DNA of 64,000 nucleotides from Dialister sp. CAG:486 (GTDB taxonomy: Bacteria > Bacillota > Negativicutes > Veillonellales > Dialisteraceae). Positions 35,263 to 44,011 of this stretch are shown one piece after another. Position 1 is the stretch's first letter; the number at the start of each line of letters is the position of its first letter. The stretch lies in assembly GCA_000434475.1 (NCBI GenBank), contig FR879544.1:1-64000 (forward strand), in the 5' to 3' direction. The translations under genes and the position numbers were made by a program. The notes under the pieces are model-generated. The model was not told the DNA's origin. It made no database searches and worked only from the letters and a program-made list of their open reading frames with translations.

Positions 35263-38200
35263 ATGGAGAATACCGCTCATGCAGAAAACCCATTGGTGCT
35301 TGACGATCTGTACGCTGCTTTTACAGCGGTGGATAATATCGTTCTGAAAAAGTACATTACCAAACTATCCGATGCACCATGTATCGAAATGTCAGATGAC
35401 CTCAAGTCTATCGGCGTTGGAGATAACGTATCTTTGTATAGAGTCGCTAAGGTAATCTACGATAAGCACGAAAATGTTCAAGATAAACTCACGACAATCT
35501 ATTCGACAATTTTTTCTCTTCGCAACTACGGATTGATCATGCTTATCAATGGACATAAAGAATATGTCGACCTGTTTATAGGCGTCGCTACTCGAAATAT
35601 GCTTGCTCATACCGGCGAAGATGGCAGCATAGATCGTCTGTCTACTATCGAAAGAGACTTGGTACATAATGGGAAGGTACTCAGAAATGCTTTTCTCGGT
35701 AACTTCCCCGGTACCGAATTACGACCGGTCAATAATGTTACCCGACCGGTCAATAATGTTACCGTCGAAGCTCTACCCGATCGTGCAGCTGATTTCTTAG
35801 GAAAAGGCGATTTTATCCGTGAAGCGCTCTCGGATGCGAAATATGTATCTGCTGTGAGCAGCATCCCAGCTATCAGAAATTCTAATGAAACCAAGAACAA
35901 TGAGTTTGTTCAGGGACTCGAAAAACTCATTGATACGATGCGCGGAAAAAAATACTCAGCTATCATTATTGCCGATGCGATGAGCAACGAGAAAGTGGAG
36001 CAAATGTGCGCCGAGTATGAAGATATATACTCTCAATTAGCTCCATTTAAAACCTCCACACAGACAATCAACGCACAACAGTCCACGACTGATACGGAAG
36101 GTCTTGTGAAAGGGATTACTGACACAACAAACGAAACAATAGCAAAATCCCTAACACATGGAACATCAGTATCTAAAACTCACACTGACAGTGTTGGTGT
36201 CAGTGTAGGGACTGGAGGATTGGTAAAAAAACTCCTTCCCGTCTTTTGTTCTGCAAACTATAATCATGCATACTCAAGAACAAGAACCACGAATGAAGCG
36301 ACAACTGATACTACTTCCTCTGGCACGGCTAAGTCATTGACCGAACAAAACTCTGTTTCCAAGTCGCTCTCATCGACTAACGGTGAGTCCATCCAGCTTA
36401 CCTATGAAAATCGGGCTGTAAAAACACTGCTTGACCGCATCGATGAACAAATCAAGAGAATGCGAAGCTGCGAGGATTTCGGCATGTTTGACTGCTGCGC
36501 ATACTTTACTGCCAAAGACTATGATGTTGTGATCGCTGCGGCAAGCGCATTCAAGTCTATCACTCGCGGAGAAAACTCGTCTGTGGAATCGTCAGCAGTA
36601 AATGTTTGGAAATCGGAAGAAGATGTTAAGTATATTAAAGATTACTTGATGCGATTTTACCATCCTGAGTTTATCACCGTTATTGATGAGGCGCATCACT
36701 ACCCGACAACAGCCACCATGCTTTTGAGTGGTAGAGAAATGGCATATGAGATGCCTTTGCCTAAGAAGTCCGTGGCTGGTGTTCCGGTTGTTGATTGTGC
36801 GGAATTTGGGCGCGAGATTGTTTCTCTTGATGAGAGGAAAGGAACCTTGCCACTGGGCAATATCTATCATATGCACAGCGTAGAAGCCGGAAAGGTGTTT
36901 CTGGACACGAATAGCCTAACCGCCCATACTTTTATCACAGGCTCTACCGGTGCTGGTAAATCCACAACCGTATATAAAATCCTTGATGAACTTTCAAGGA
37001 CGCCGGTTGCAAACACCGATGAAACGGTCAGCTTCTTAGTAATTGAGCCTGCAAAGGGCGAATACAAAAACGCCCTTGCAAAAAACAAGAAGTATCATAT
37101 TAGCGTGTATGGTACAAATCCAAGTATTACAAAGTTATTGAGGGCCAATCCGTTTAAGTTCCGAAGTGATAAAATTCATATCTATGAACATCTCGATAAA
37201 CTCACTGAAATTTTCAATGTGTGCTGGCCCATGTACGCAGCCATGCCAGCCGTTTTAAAAGCGGCTATGGAAAACGCATACCGGTCTGCCGGATGGAATC
37301 TCACAAGGTCTGAAAATCCGCATGGAGAAGTATTTCCGAGCTTTGCAGATGTCGCTCTTGAGGTTGAAAAATACATAAATCAGAGTGAGTATTCCGAGGA
37401 AAACAAGAGCAACTACAAGGGTTCTTTATTAACGCGATTGGAATCTTTGACAAATGGTATCAATAGCATGATATTCTCACCAGATGACATTGATGACAAG
37501 GATCTTTTCGATGAGAATGTTATTATTGATCTAAGCCGTGTTGGTTCGACAGAAACAAAGGCGCTTATTATGGGTATTCTCATTCTGAAACTGCAAGAAT
37601 ACCGTATCGCGTCTTCCAAAGGAGCTAACGCTGACTTGCGTCACATAACTGTTTTAGAAGAAGCACATAATTTGCTAAAGCGGACAAGCACAGAGCAAAG
37701 TTCGGAAACTGTAAATCTGCTCGGTAAATCTGTCGAGATGTTGGCAAATTCTATTGCGGAGATGCGAACCTATGGTGAAGGTTTCATAATTGCAGACCAA
37801 TCTCCTGGTCTTCTTGATATGTCTGTTATCAGAAATACAAACACAAAGATTATTATGAGGTTGCCTGACTATTCTGATCGAGAACTGGTCGGAAAGGCTG
37901 CCGGTTTGAATGATGATCAGATCGTTGAACTTGCGAAATTGCCTCGCGGGGTTGCAGCGGTATATCAAAATGACTGGATTGATTCCGTTTTGTGCAAGAT
38001 TGAAAAGCCTAAACTTAAAGAAGATGTTTTTTCTCAGCCGTCTGGCTATCCATCTGATAATGATAACAATTATCTGTTCGAGCTGTTAGACACCAAGTTC
38101 AGGGCAAAACTGGACGATTTGTCAGAGGAAGAGGCGTTTAAAAGGGCGATTCTCAAATCATCTTCGCCCACTGAGGTGAAGGTTAAGCTGTTAGATTATC

Positions 38201-38487
38201 TCTCAACTAAGAAAACTGCGGCAAGCGTTAAGCTCCTTGCTTCAATGGTATTTGATTATTTCAAAAATGCAAAGGAGACGCTTGAAAACACCTCAGAAGA
38301 TGTTTCCGTAGATGACTTGAAGACAGCGATTATCTCAGAACTCAATCCGTCTGTTATGCAGTATGATGATGATCAACTTAATCTACTGATCACTCTCATT
38401 ATTCAAGAATACCAGAGCCGTTATCATGTGGACTATCCTGTATGGAGAGAGTTTACTTTACGACTCTCAAAGGGGGAGATTGTATGA
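35263..38487 (+). CDS. HerA/FtsK-like ATPase with large N-terminal region
   Basis: 1074 residues. Walker A GSTGAGKS is at 560-567, and the Walker B region ITVLEEAHNLL has its acidic pair at 799-800. VIEPAKGEYK after Walker A and the late IIADQSPGLLD/NTNTKIIMRLPD (sensor/arginine-finger region) are typical of HerA/DUF87 motor ATPases that form hexamers on DNA or translocate protein. The first 540 residues are unusual: a helical part, then a Ser/Thr-rich stretch (about 285-385, TDTTNETIAKSLTHGTSVSK and similar). The C-terminal 150 residues are helical. ATG 35263 follows AAAGGGTGA by 8 bases; GTG 35251 is an alternative. It shares ATGA with the toxin gene. Confidence 0.85.
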   Translation: MENTAHAENPLVLDDLYAAFTAVDNIVLKKYITKLSDAPCIEMSDDLKSIGVGDNVSLYRVAKVIYDKHENVQDKLTTIYSTIFSLRNYGLIMLINGHKEYVDLFIGVATRNMLAHTGEDGSIDRLSTIERDLVHNGKVLRNAFLGNFPGTELRPVNNVTRPVNNVTVEALPDRAADFLGKGDFIREALSDAKYVSAVSSIPAIRNSNETKNNEFVQGLEKLIDTMRGKKYSAIIIADAMSNEKVEQMCAEYEDIYSQLAPFKTSTQTINAQQSTTDTEGLVKGITDTTNETIAKSLTHGTSVSKTHTDSVGVSVGTGGLVKKLLPVFCSANYNHAYSRTRTTNEATTDTTSSGTAKSLTEQNSVSKSLSSTNGESIQLTYENRAVKTLLDRIDEQIKRMRSCEDFGMFDCCAYFTAKDYDVVIAAASAFKSITRGENSSVESSAVNVWKSEEDVKYIKDYLMRFYHPEFITVIDEAHHYPTTATMLLSGREMAYEMPLPKKSVAGVPVVDCAEFGREIVSLDERKGTLPLGNIYHMHSVEAGKVFLDTNSLTAHTFITGSTGAGKSTTVYKILDELSRTPVANTDETVSFLVIEPAKGEYKNALAKNKKYHISVYGTNPSITKLLRANPFKFRSDKIHIYEHLDKLTEIFNVCWPMYAAMPAVLKAAMENAYRSAGWNLTRSENPHGEVFPSFADVALEVEKYINQSEYSEENKSNYKGSLLTRLESLTNGINSMIFSPDDIDDKDLFDENVIIDLSRVGSTETKALIMGILILKLQEYRIASSKGANADLRHITVLEEAHNLLKRTSTEQSSETVNLLGKSVEMLANSIAEMRTYGEGFIIADQSPGLLDMSVIRNTNTKIIMRLPDYSDRELVGKAAGLNDDQIVELAKLPRGVAAVYQNDWIDSVLCKIEKPKLKEDVFSQPSGYPSDNDNNYLFELLDTKFRAKLDDLSEEEAFKRAILKSSSPTEVKVKLLDYLSTKKTAASVKLLASMVFDYFKNAKETLENTSEDVSVDDLKTAIISELNPSVMQYDDDQLNLLITLIIQEYQSRYHVDYPVWREFTLRLSKGEIV
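35722..35763 (+). repeat. Perfect 21-bp in-frame tandem duplication inside the HerA-like gene
   Basis: Two identical copies of CGACCGGTCAATAATGTTAC plus C encode RPVNNVT twice. Identity without any drift implies a recent event. Confidence 0.95.
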
Positions 38488-39689
38488 GGGAGTTTAAGGC
38501 TACTTTTACTCCCAAGGAAGGGTTCGCATCCGACCAGTACAGAGAAATAGATCGCCCAAAGATGTCGGAGACAGACAGCCCACGCATTCCACATAATGCC
38601 GATCTTCCGGTCACACCCTTCACTGAATCGTCGGACGTTTTTTCAGCGATATACAAACGATATGGTTTAGTAGATGCTTCGAAATCCGAGAAGAGCGAGT
38701 CCGATCAACCAAACGTATCTGGGGGAAAGGACTTTCCTCGGTATCTTGAAGAGCGAGAAGACGGAAAATGCTTCGATAAGGAAAACGGAAAGTCATATGA
38801 CTCAGTCGAAGAGTGGCAGCAAGGTCAAGAAACACTGGCAAAGCGTTACGAAGGAGCTGCCAGCTATTTCGAGAGAAAAGCAAATAAAGAGTGGGCGCGA
38901 TACAAAAATTCAGAAGCAAATGGTGAATCTGATATAGAAAAATGGGAGCATTATCGGCGTTCTCAGGAATACTATGCGAAGGCTAAGGAATGCACGGAAA
39001 AAGTTGAAACGATCAGCAATCGCTTTGATAACAAGGTAACTTTTCCCGGTAGTGAGAGCAATGAAAAGACTGCCGCCTTAGTCGCCGATGCAAAAGAAAC
39101 AAAAACGCGGGAGCTTACTGATGAAGAAAGACAGCATCTAAAGGACACTTTAGGATGGACCGATCGTCAAATTGCGAAATGCACGATTGGAGATAATGGT
39201 ACCATTTATTATCGTACTGACCGCGAGGATTTGGAGGGCAAAACGGCTGAAAACGGTGTGCGGTATGAAAGAAAGTCTGTCGTTATCAAAGGCATTAAGG
39301 TCGAAGGCGTATTTCCTGTCTTTCACAGTGCTTTTGATGTTCAACTCCCTGAAGACTTAGAAAAAGCAAGTAATGCCAAGCAATTCAAAGAATGCAACAA
39401 ACAGCTGAAAGAAGCTGTTCAAAGCGACCCTGACCTTAGGAAGCAGTTTACATCTGAGCAACTGGAAGATATTGACGATGGAAAAACTCCAGAAGGGTAT
39501 GTTTGGCATCACAATGAGGAAACAGGTAAAATGCAGTTAGTCAAAATAGAGGATCATGACAGAACACAAGGCGGAGCTGCACATACCGGAGGGAAAGCGC
39601 TTTGGGGCGGTGGGTATAATCACGATGCTTCATCTGAGAATACCGATAGTCAGGACTCTTTTCAAGAATCAAATAAGCAGGAGGTGTGA
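38484..39689 (+). CDS. WHH-family (HNH/Endo VII) nuclease toxin
   Basis: 401 residues. The C-terminal 65 residues match the WHH branch of HNH/Endo VII nucleases found at the tips of polymorphic toxins: GYVWHHNEETGKMQLV with Trp341-His342-His343, then His358 (EDHD) and His367 with the GGAAHTGGKALWG ending. Upstream are an N-terminal unknown segment (FKATFTPKEGFASDQYREID) and a charged helical middle region. There is no signal peptide, WXG100 motif or RHS repeat. A 35-residue polar tail follows the nuclease core. GGGGGAG is followed by ATG 38484 overlapping the ATPase stop. The SUKH immunity gene follows without a gap. Confidence 0.82.
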   Translation: MREFKATFTPKEGFASDQYREIDRPKMSETDSPRIPHNADLPVTPFTESSDVFSAIYKRYGLVDASKSEKSESDQPNVSGGKDFPRYLEEREDGKCFDKENGKSYDSVEEWQQGQETLAKRYEGAASYFERKANKEWARYKNSEANGESDIEKWEHYRRSQEYYAKAKECTEKVETISNRFDNKVTFPGSESNEKTAALVADAKETKTRELTDEERQHLKDTLGWTDRQIAKCTIGDNGTIYYRTDREDLEGKTAENGVRYERKSVVIKGIKVEGVFPVFHSAFDVQLPEDLEKASNAKQFKECNKQLKEAVQSDPDLRKQFTSEQLEDIDDGKTPEGYVWHHNEETGKMQLVKIEDHDRTQGGAAHTGGKALWGGGYNHDASSENTDSQDSFQESNKQEV

Positions 39690-40094
39690 TTGGTGTCTGT
39701 AGAATGGAAAAGATGTAGGATTTTAAATAATCCAAATGCAGTTAGCGATTTTATGCAAAAATATCATTGCACGCTTTCTAAGGAGTTAGCAGACTGCATT
39801 ACTGCCAATAACGGGGGAAGACCCTATCCGGACGTGGTATCTTTGAGTAATGGCGATGAATCCGATGTAAAGGCGCTATTATCGTTTAACGAGATCGATC
39901 GGGAAAATATCTATAAGGTTATAGGATTTTTCATTTCACAGTATCAAGGTAATCTTATCCCGTTTGCGTCTGATTCAGCAGGGAATTACTACTGCGAAAA
40001 AGAAAGCAAGATTGTTCTTTGGACACAGGATGGTGAAGTAATTCCTGTTTCCGATAGTTTCGCAGATTTTCTAAGCTCATTACACGAAGTATAG
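39690..40094 (+). CDS. SUKH (SMI1/KNR4) family immunity protein
   Basis: 134 residues with the SUKH pattern: NNGGRPYPDVVSL early, a central ALLSFNEIDRENIYKVIGFF, then IPFASDSAGNYYCEKESKIVLW and the final SDSFADFLSSL. SUKH proteins neutralise diverse nuclease toxins of polymorphic systems, commonly including WHH nucleases. The start is TTG 39690 or GTG 39693 after AGGAGG in the end of the toxin gene. The gene is the last of the operon; a terminator follows 5 bases after the stop. Confidence 0.85.
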   Translation: MVSVEWKRCRILNNPNAVSDFMQKYHCTLSKELADCITANNGGRPYPDVVSLSNGDESDVKALLSFNEIDRENIYKVIGFFISQYQGNLIPFASDSAGNYYCEKESKIVLWTQDGEVIPVSDSFADFLSSLHEV

Positions 40095-40099
40095 AACAC

Positions 40100-40154
40100 A
40101 AAAAGGTTACCTCTGTCGATGCCCGGTATGGGTATCGACAGAGGTAACCTTTTT
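40100..40154 (+). terminator. Strong bidirectional terminator closing the island operon
   Basis: AAAAAGGTTACCTCTGTCGA plus T and its perfect 21-base inverted copy ending CCTTTTT, around a 13-base loop. Confidence 0.92.
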
Positions 40155-40407
40155 GTATCTTTTCTGTAAATACCGCCGAATTCCTTCGGGAGCGTACCTG
40201 ATGGGCAAGGGTTGATGTACATTTGCGAGGGATACGAAGGCAGCGCTCGTGAATGATGCACAGTTCGGCGGATTTCCGGTAACGCACCTGCTGCCTTATT
40301 CACAGGCTGCGGATATGGTGCGCCTGCCGGAGGATATCGTCTGTAGGAGCAGAAGAGGTGTGGCGATGGGGCGTATGCAGGGAAAACACCGGAGGGGAGA
40401 TCCTTCC

Positions 40408-40451
40408 AAGCAAAAAGCTCTTTGCCGAAAAAGGCAAAGAGCTTTTTGCTT
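40408..40451 (-). terminator. Terminator of tRNA-Ser
   Basis: Perfect 19-base arms AAGCAAAAAGCTCTTTGCC / GGCAAAGAGCTTTTTGCTT around GAAAAA, directly beyond the CCA end of the minus-strand tRNA. The 40155-40407 stretch to its left holds no gene I can support. Confidence 0.88.
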
Positions 40452-40539
40452 GGCGGAGCAGGTGGGATTCGAACCCACGGGCCTCGAAAGGCTAACGGAT
40501 TTCGAGTCCGCCTCGTTATGACCACTTCGATACTGCTCC
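40451..40539 (-). tRNA. tRNA-Ser (CGA anticodon)
   Basis: Class II tRNA with acceptor arms GGAGCAG / CTGCTCC, discriminator G and an encoded CCA. The anticodon loop CTCGAAA is within stem GCGGA/TCCGT, followed by a long variable arm (TAGCCTTTCGAGG) and T-loop GTTCGAATC. It reads UCG codons. It lies between the island and tadA; no duplicated 3' end was found at the far side of the island. Confidence 0.93.
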
Positions 40540-40548
40540 ATGATGAAA

Positions 40549-40995
40549 TTACTTCCGGCGATGGATAAAGAAATCGTCCATGAGTGTCTGACACTTCTCT
40601 TTCAGAATCCCGGAAGTGATGTCCAAGGTGTGATTTGCCATACCCTCTCCGATGTGGAAGCACGAGTCAATACCGCCATAGAGGGGATTGGCTGCACCGT
40701 AGATCAGATGCGGGATGCGGGCGTTCATAATGGCGCCTGCGCACATTGGGCATGGCTCTATGGTAACATAAAGCCGCGTGTCCGTCAAACGCCATTTGGA
40801 AAGAAAATGGGAGGCGGCGCGGATGACATTAACTTCTGCGTGGCTGGTGGGGTCGAAGGTGGCTTCGCAGCGGTTGTGGTCAGCAGCGAGAATGATGTCT
40901 TTATAGACGAGGACGGCACCGATGGGGATCTCTCCTTCGTGATAGGCTTTTTGTGCTTCGTCAAGTGCGATCTGCATGTATTCCGTGTCTGTCAT
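40549..40995 (-). CDS. tadA: tRNA-specific adenosine deaminase
   Basis: Converts A34 to inosine in tRNA-Arg(ACG). The zinc and catalytic motif HAEVNVI and the PCPMCAGAI cysteine pair are intact. Length 148 is normal. GGAGCC lies 6 bases upstream of the ATG (minus strand). It sits just upstream of the tRNA-Ser on the same strand. Confidence 0.93.
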   Translation of the reverse strand: MTDTEYMQIALDEAQKAYHEGEIPIGAVLVYKDIILAADHNRCEATFDPTSHAEVNVIRAASHFLSKWRLTDTRLYVTIEPCPMCAGAIMNARIPHLIYGAANPLYGGIDSCFHIGEGMANHTLDITSGILKEKCQTLMDDFFIHRRK

Positions 40996-41071
40996 GGGGG
41001 CTCCTTTAGTGGGATAAGCGGATTCAAAAGGTTCAGCGGGCTAAGCAGAGATTCATGCCTGCTGCTTTTAT

Positions 41072-41230
41072 GGAAACACTGATTCAATCATTGTCAGATT
41101 TCATTCTTGGATTTTTATACAGAGCGAGGAATCATCTGACGCGAATAGCAAGCTATTTAAGGAAGATGACGACGAAGCCATGTATAAAAATCCATGTGAA
41201 ATCCGACTCTGCAATTGAATCAGCGTTTCC
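41072..41230 (+). repeat. Family A palindromic element, copy 4 (159 bp)
   Basis: Same ends and length. It lies between the divergent tadA and glnS genes and is flanked by TTAT on both sides (left TTTAT, right TTATA), a possible short target duplication. Confidence 0.88.
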
Positions 41231-41484
41231 TTATATTTTATCATACTTGGCTTTCCCTGTTGTCGGTCAGATGCTAAGAGGCTTATAGTGTGGGATAAAA
41301 ATGACTGCTTTTTCGCACTGCACCATGCCGGTTGAAGCTGCTCAGACCGCAGAGCTTAGAGAACTGGTCAAGTCCTCCTGCCGTCTCAACAAAATTCCCA
41401 TTTCCATCTTTCCTATCACTCTTGGATTGTGCTAAAATAAAGTGAAAATACCTTGAAGGTATAATGACAGAACGGAGGAGAAGA

Positions 41485-43161
41485 ATGGAAGAAGAAAGAA
41501 AAGCTGCGAATTTTATCGAAGCAGAAATCAATAAAGATATTGCAAATCATGTCTATGCGAATGATCGGGTGCTGACGCGTTTTCCGCCGGAACCGAATGG
41601 ATACCTTCACATCGGGCATGTGAAGAGCATCTGTCTCAATTTTGGCATTGGACAGAAGTATCATGGGGAGACGAATGTCCGCTTCGATGATACGAACCCG
41701 GCAAAGGAAGAGGTCGAGTATGTGAATTCTATTCTGGAGGATGTGAAGTGGCTCGGCTTCCATTGGAAGGAACCGGTCCATTATGCATCTGACTATTTTC
41801 CGCAGCTGTATGAATTCGCCTGCAAGCTGATCCGCATGGGTCTTGCGTATGTCGATGACCAGACGAGTGAGGAAATCCATGATACCCGTGGCGATCTGAA
41901 GCATCCGGGCAAGGAAAGTCCGTATAGAAACAGAAGCGTCGAAGAGAACCTGAAGCTTTTCCAGGAAATGAAGGAAGGCAAGTACAAGGATGGGGAAAAG
42001 GTGCTTCGCGCCAAGATCGATATGGCTTCGCCGAATATGGTCATGCGAGATCCGGTCATTTATCGTGTGTTGCATGCCACCCATCATAGAACGGGGGATA
42101 CCTGGTGCATTTATCCGCTCTATGACTTTGCACATCCGCTCTCTGATGCCATCGAAGGGATCACACACTCCATCTGTACGCTGGAGTTTGAAGAACGCCG
42201 TCCGCTTTACAACTGGTGCCTGCAGGCATTCGAAGGGCCGGAAAAGCCGCGCCAGATCGAATTTGCCCGTCTCAACGTGACGACGATGATCACGAGCAAG
42301 AGAAAGCTCCGCAAGATGGTAGAAGCCGGCCTCGTTTCCGGATGGGATGATCCGCGTATGCCGACCATCAGCGGGATCCGCCGCCGAGGCTACACGCCGG
42401 AGTCGCTGCGTCATTTCTGTGAGCTGGTGGGGGTCGCCAAAGCAGATAATCTTGTCGATATCGCACAGCTGGAATACTGCATTCGTGAAGACCTGAAGGC
42501 GAAAGCTCCGCGCCTCATGGTGGTCGTCGATCCGGTGAAGGTCGTCCTCACCAACTATCCGGAAGGACAGATCGAAGAGATGACGATGGAGAACAATCCG
42601 GAGGATGCTTCAGCCGGAGAACGTCAGGTACCGTTTGGCAGAACTCTCTATATCGAGCGGGAAGACTTTATGGAAACACCGGTGAAGAAATTCTTCCGTA
42701 TGACACCAGGCAAGGAAGTCCGCCTGAAGGGGGCTTATATCGTGAAGTGTGAGGATGTCGTCAAGGATGCCCATGGCGATATCGAGGAGATCCACTGCAC
42801 GGTCGACTTTGACACAAGAAGCGGTACGCCGGGAGCGGATCGCAAGGTGAAGGGGACGCTCCACTGGGTAGCTGCTGATACAGCGGTCGATGTGGAATCT
42901 CGCCTCTATGACTACCTGATCCCGCCGGATGATACGGATGATGGCCGCGATTTCATGGAGAAGGTGAATACCCACTCGCTGGAAATCAAGCACAGCAAGG
43001 CAGAACCGGAAATCAAAAAGTACAAGGTCGGAGATCGCTTCCAGTTCCTCCGAAAAGGCTACTTCATCATCGACAAGGACAGCAGCGAGGATCATCTGGT
43101 CTGCAACCGCATCGTAGGTCTGCGTGATACTTGGGCAAAGCTCGCTAAGAAGAACGGCTGA
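41485..43161 (+). CDS. glnS: Glutamine--tRNA ligase
   Basis: Class I synthetase. PPEPNGYLHIGHVKS holds the HIGH motif, and ITSKRKLRKMV is the KMSKS-equivalent. The C-terminal beta-barrel anticodon domain (RQVPFGRTLYIEREDFME ...) is present. ATG 41485 follows GGAGGAG; the upstream in-frame ATG at 41464 overlaps the ribosome site. Direct glutaminylation is less common in Gram-positives, which often use GatCAB; the presence here is noteworthy but known in Negativicutes. Confidence 0.94.
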   Translation: MEEERKAANFIEAEINKDIANHVYANDRVLTRFPPEPNGYLHIGHVKSICLNFGIGQKYHGETNVRFDDTNPAKEEVEYVNSILEDVKWLGFHWKEPVHYASDYFPQLYEFACKLIRMGLAYVDDQTSEEIHDTRGDLKHPGKESPYRNRSVEENLKLFQEMKEGKYKDGEKVLRAKIDMASPNMVMRDPVIYRVLHATHHRTGDTWCIYPLYDFAHPLSDAIEGITHSICTLEFEERRPLYNWCLQAFEGPEKPRQIEFARLNVTTMITSKRKLRKMVEAGLVSGWDDPRMPTISGIRRRGYTPESLRHFCELVGVAKADNLVDIAQLEYCIREDLKAKAPRLMVVVDPVKVVLTNYPEGQIEEMTMENNPEDASAGERQVPFGRTLYIEREDFMETPVKKFFRMTPGKEVRLKGAYIVKCEDVVKDAHGDIEEIHCTVDFDTRSGTPGADRKVKGTLHWVAADTAVDVESRLYDYLIPPDDTDDGRDFMEKVNTHSLEIKHSKAEPEIKKYKVGDRFQFLRKGYFIIDKDSSEDHLVCNRIVGLRDTWAKLAKKNG

Positions 43162-43162
43162 T

Positions 43163-43849
43163 ATGAAGATGTGGAAACGCTTTTGCGCCGGACTTCTCGT
43201 GGCTGCCCTGCTGCCGATCTCCTCTCTGGCAGCGGAGACGTTGGATCTCAAAGGCATCGGGCGGATGACGGTGCCAAAGAATGTGACCTTTGAAAAAGGG
43301 GCGCAGGAGGCACTGCCCTTCCTGTCTGCCGGTGGGACAGAGCGATTCTTTTTGCGGCGCGGGATGACAGGCAGTGTATATTACACGATGACCTATGCGG
43401 ATCCTCCGGATTTCAGCTATGGCTGGGCGATGTCGCATAAGCTCGGTGTGTCTTATCTTCTCGGCATCGGAGCGGTGAATCATAAGGATGATCCGGCGGA
43501 AGCACAGCTGGATCTCATTGCGGCCGATCTCAATGAAAGGCTGATAGAGTCCGGAGCATCTTTTGATGGCGAAGCACCTCTGGTAAAAAGTAAGGATAAG
43601 AAGCATCTTCGCTATGAGGGCTCTGTCGTCATCACGACGAAGGAAAAAGATGTCACATACCATGAGGCGTATCAGATCGTCCTTGCCTGTGATGGCTATT
43701 TCACAACGCTCGGTATCATCAATACAGATGCGGATCAGAAAGATCTTACCGCGGCGGTAAAGACAATGGTGCGGAAGAGAAAACTCCCTGAAAAGGTGAA
43801 GCTGCTCGATCTGGCAAAACGAGGGACATCCCTGACAGAGTGGGAGTGA
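43163..43849 (+). CDS. Secreted protein of unknown function
   Basis: 228 residues. MKMWKRFCAGLLVAALLPIS followed by SLAAE is a clear signal peptide, probably cut after SLA-A. The mature part of about 205 residues is mixed alpha/beta with no motif I recognise; it resembles DUF-type lipobox-less periplasmic or surface proteins. It starts 2 bases after glnS, so it is co-transcribed. Confidence 0.78.
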   Translation: MKMWKRFCAGLLVAALLPISSLAAETLDLKGIGRMTVPKNVTFEKGAQEALPFLSAGGTERFFLRRGMTGSVYYTMTYADPPDFSYGWAMSHKLGVSYLLGIGAVNHKDDPAEAQLDLIAADLNERLIESGASFDGEAPLVKSKDKKHLRYEGSVVITTKEKDVTYHEAYQIVLACDGYFTTLGIINTDADQKDLTAAVKTMVRKRKLPEKVKLLDLAKRGTSLTEWE

Positions 43850-43895
43850 ATGGAAGCATTGATTCTCCGGAGCGTCCCTGCCGCCAACATCACCA

Positions 43896-43924
43896 TTGAC
43901 AAGGTGACTTCAAACATTTAATAT
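43896..43924 (+). promoter_or_regulatory. Promoter of the first flavodoxin
   Basis: TTGACA, 17-base spacer, TAATAT. Confidence 0.78.
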
Positions 43925-44011
43925 GTAAGTGTAGTAAATTCAGGGAAACATGGATGTCATTGCGGCATCAGTTTTCTCAGATGTACTGGTATGTAATAGG
44001 AGGAATTCCAA

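Noticed and set aside
40451-40539. tRNA-Ser as integration site of the island
   Set aside because: No copy of the tRNA 3' end was found at the rsmA side and no integrase gene is present.
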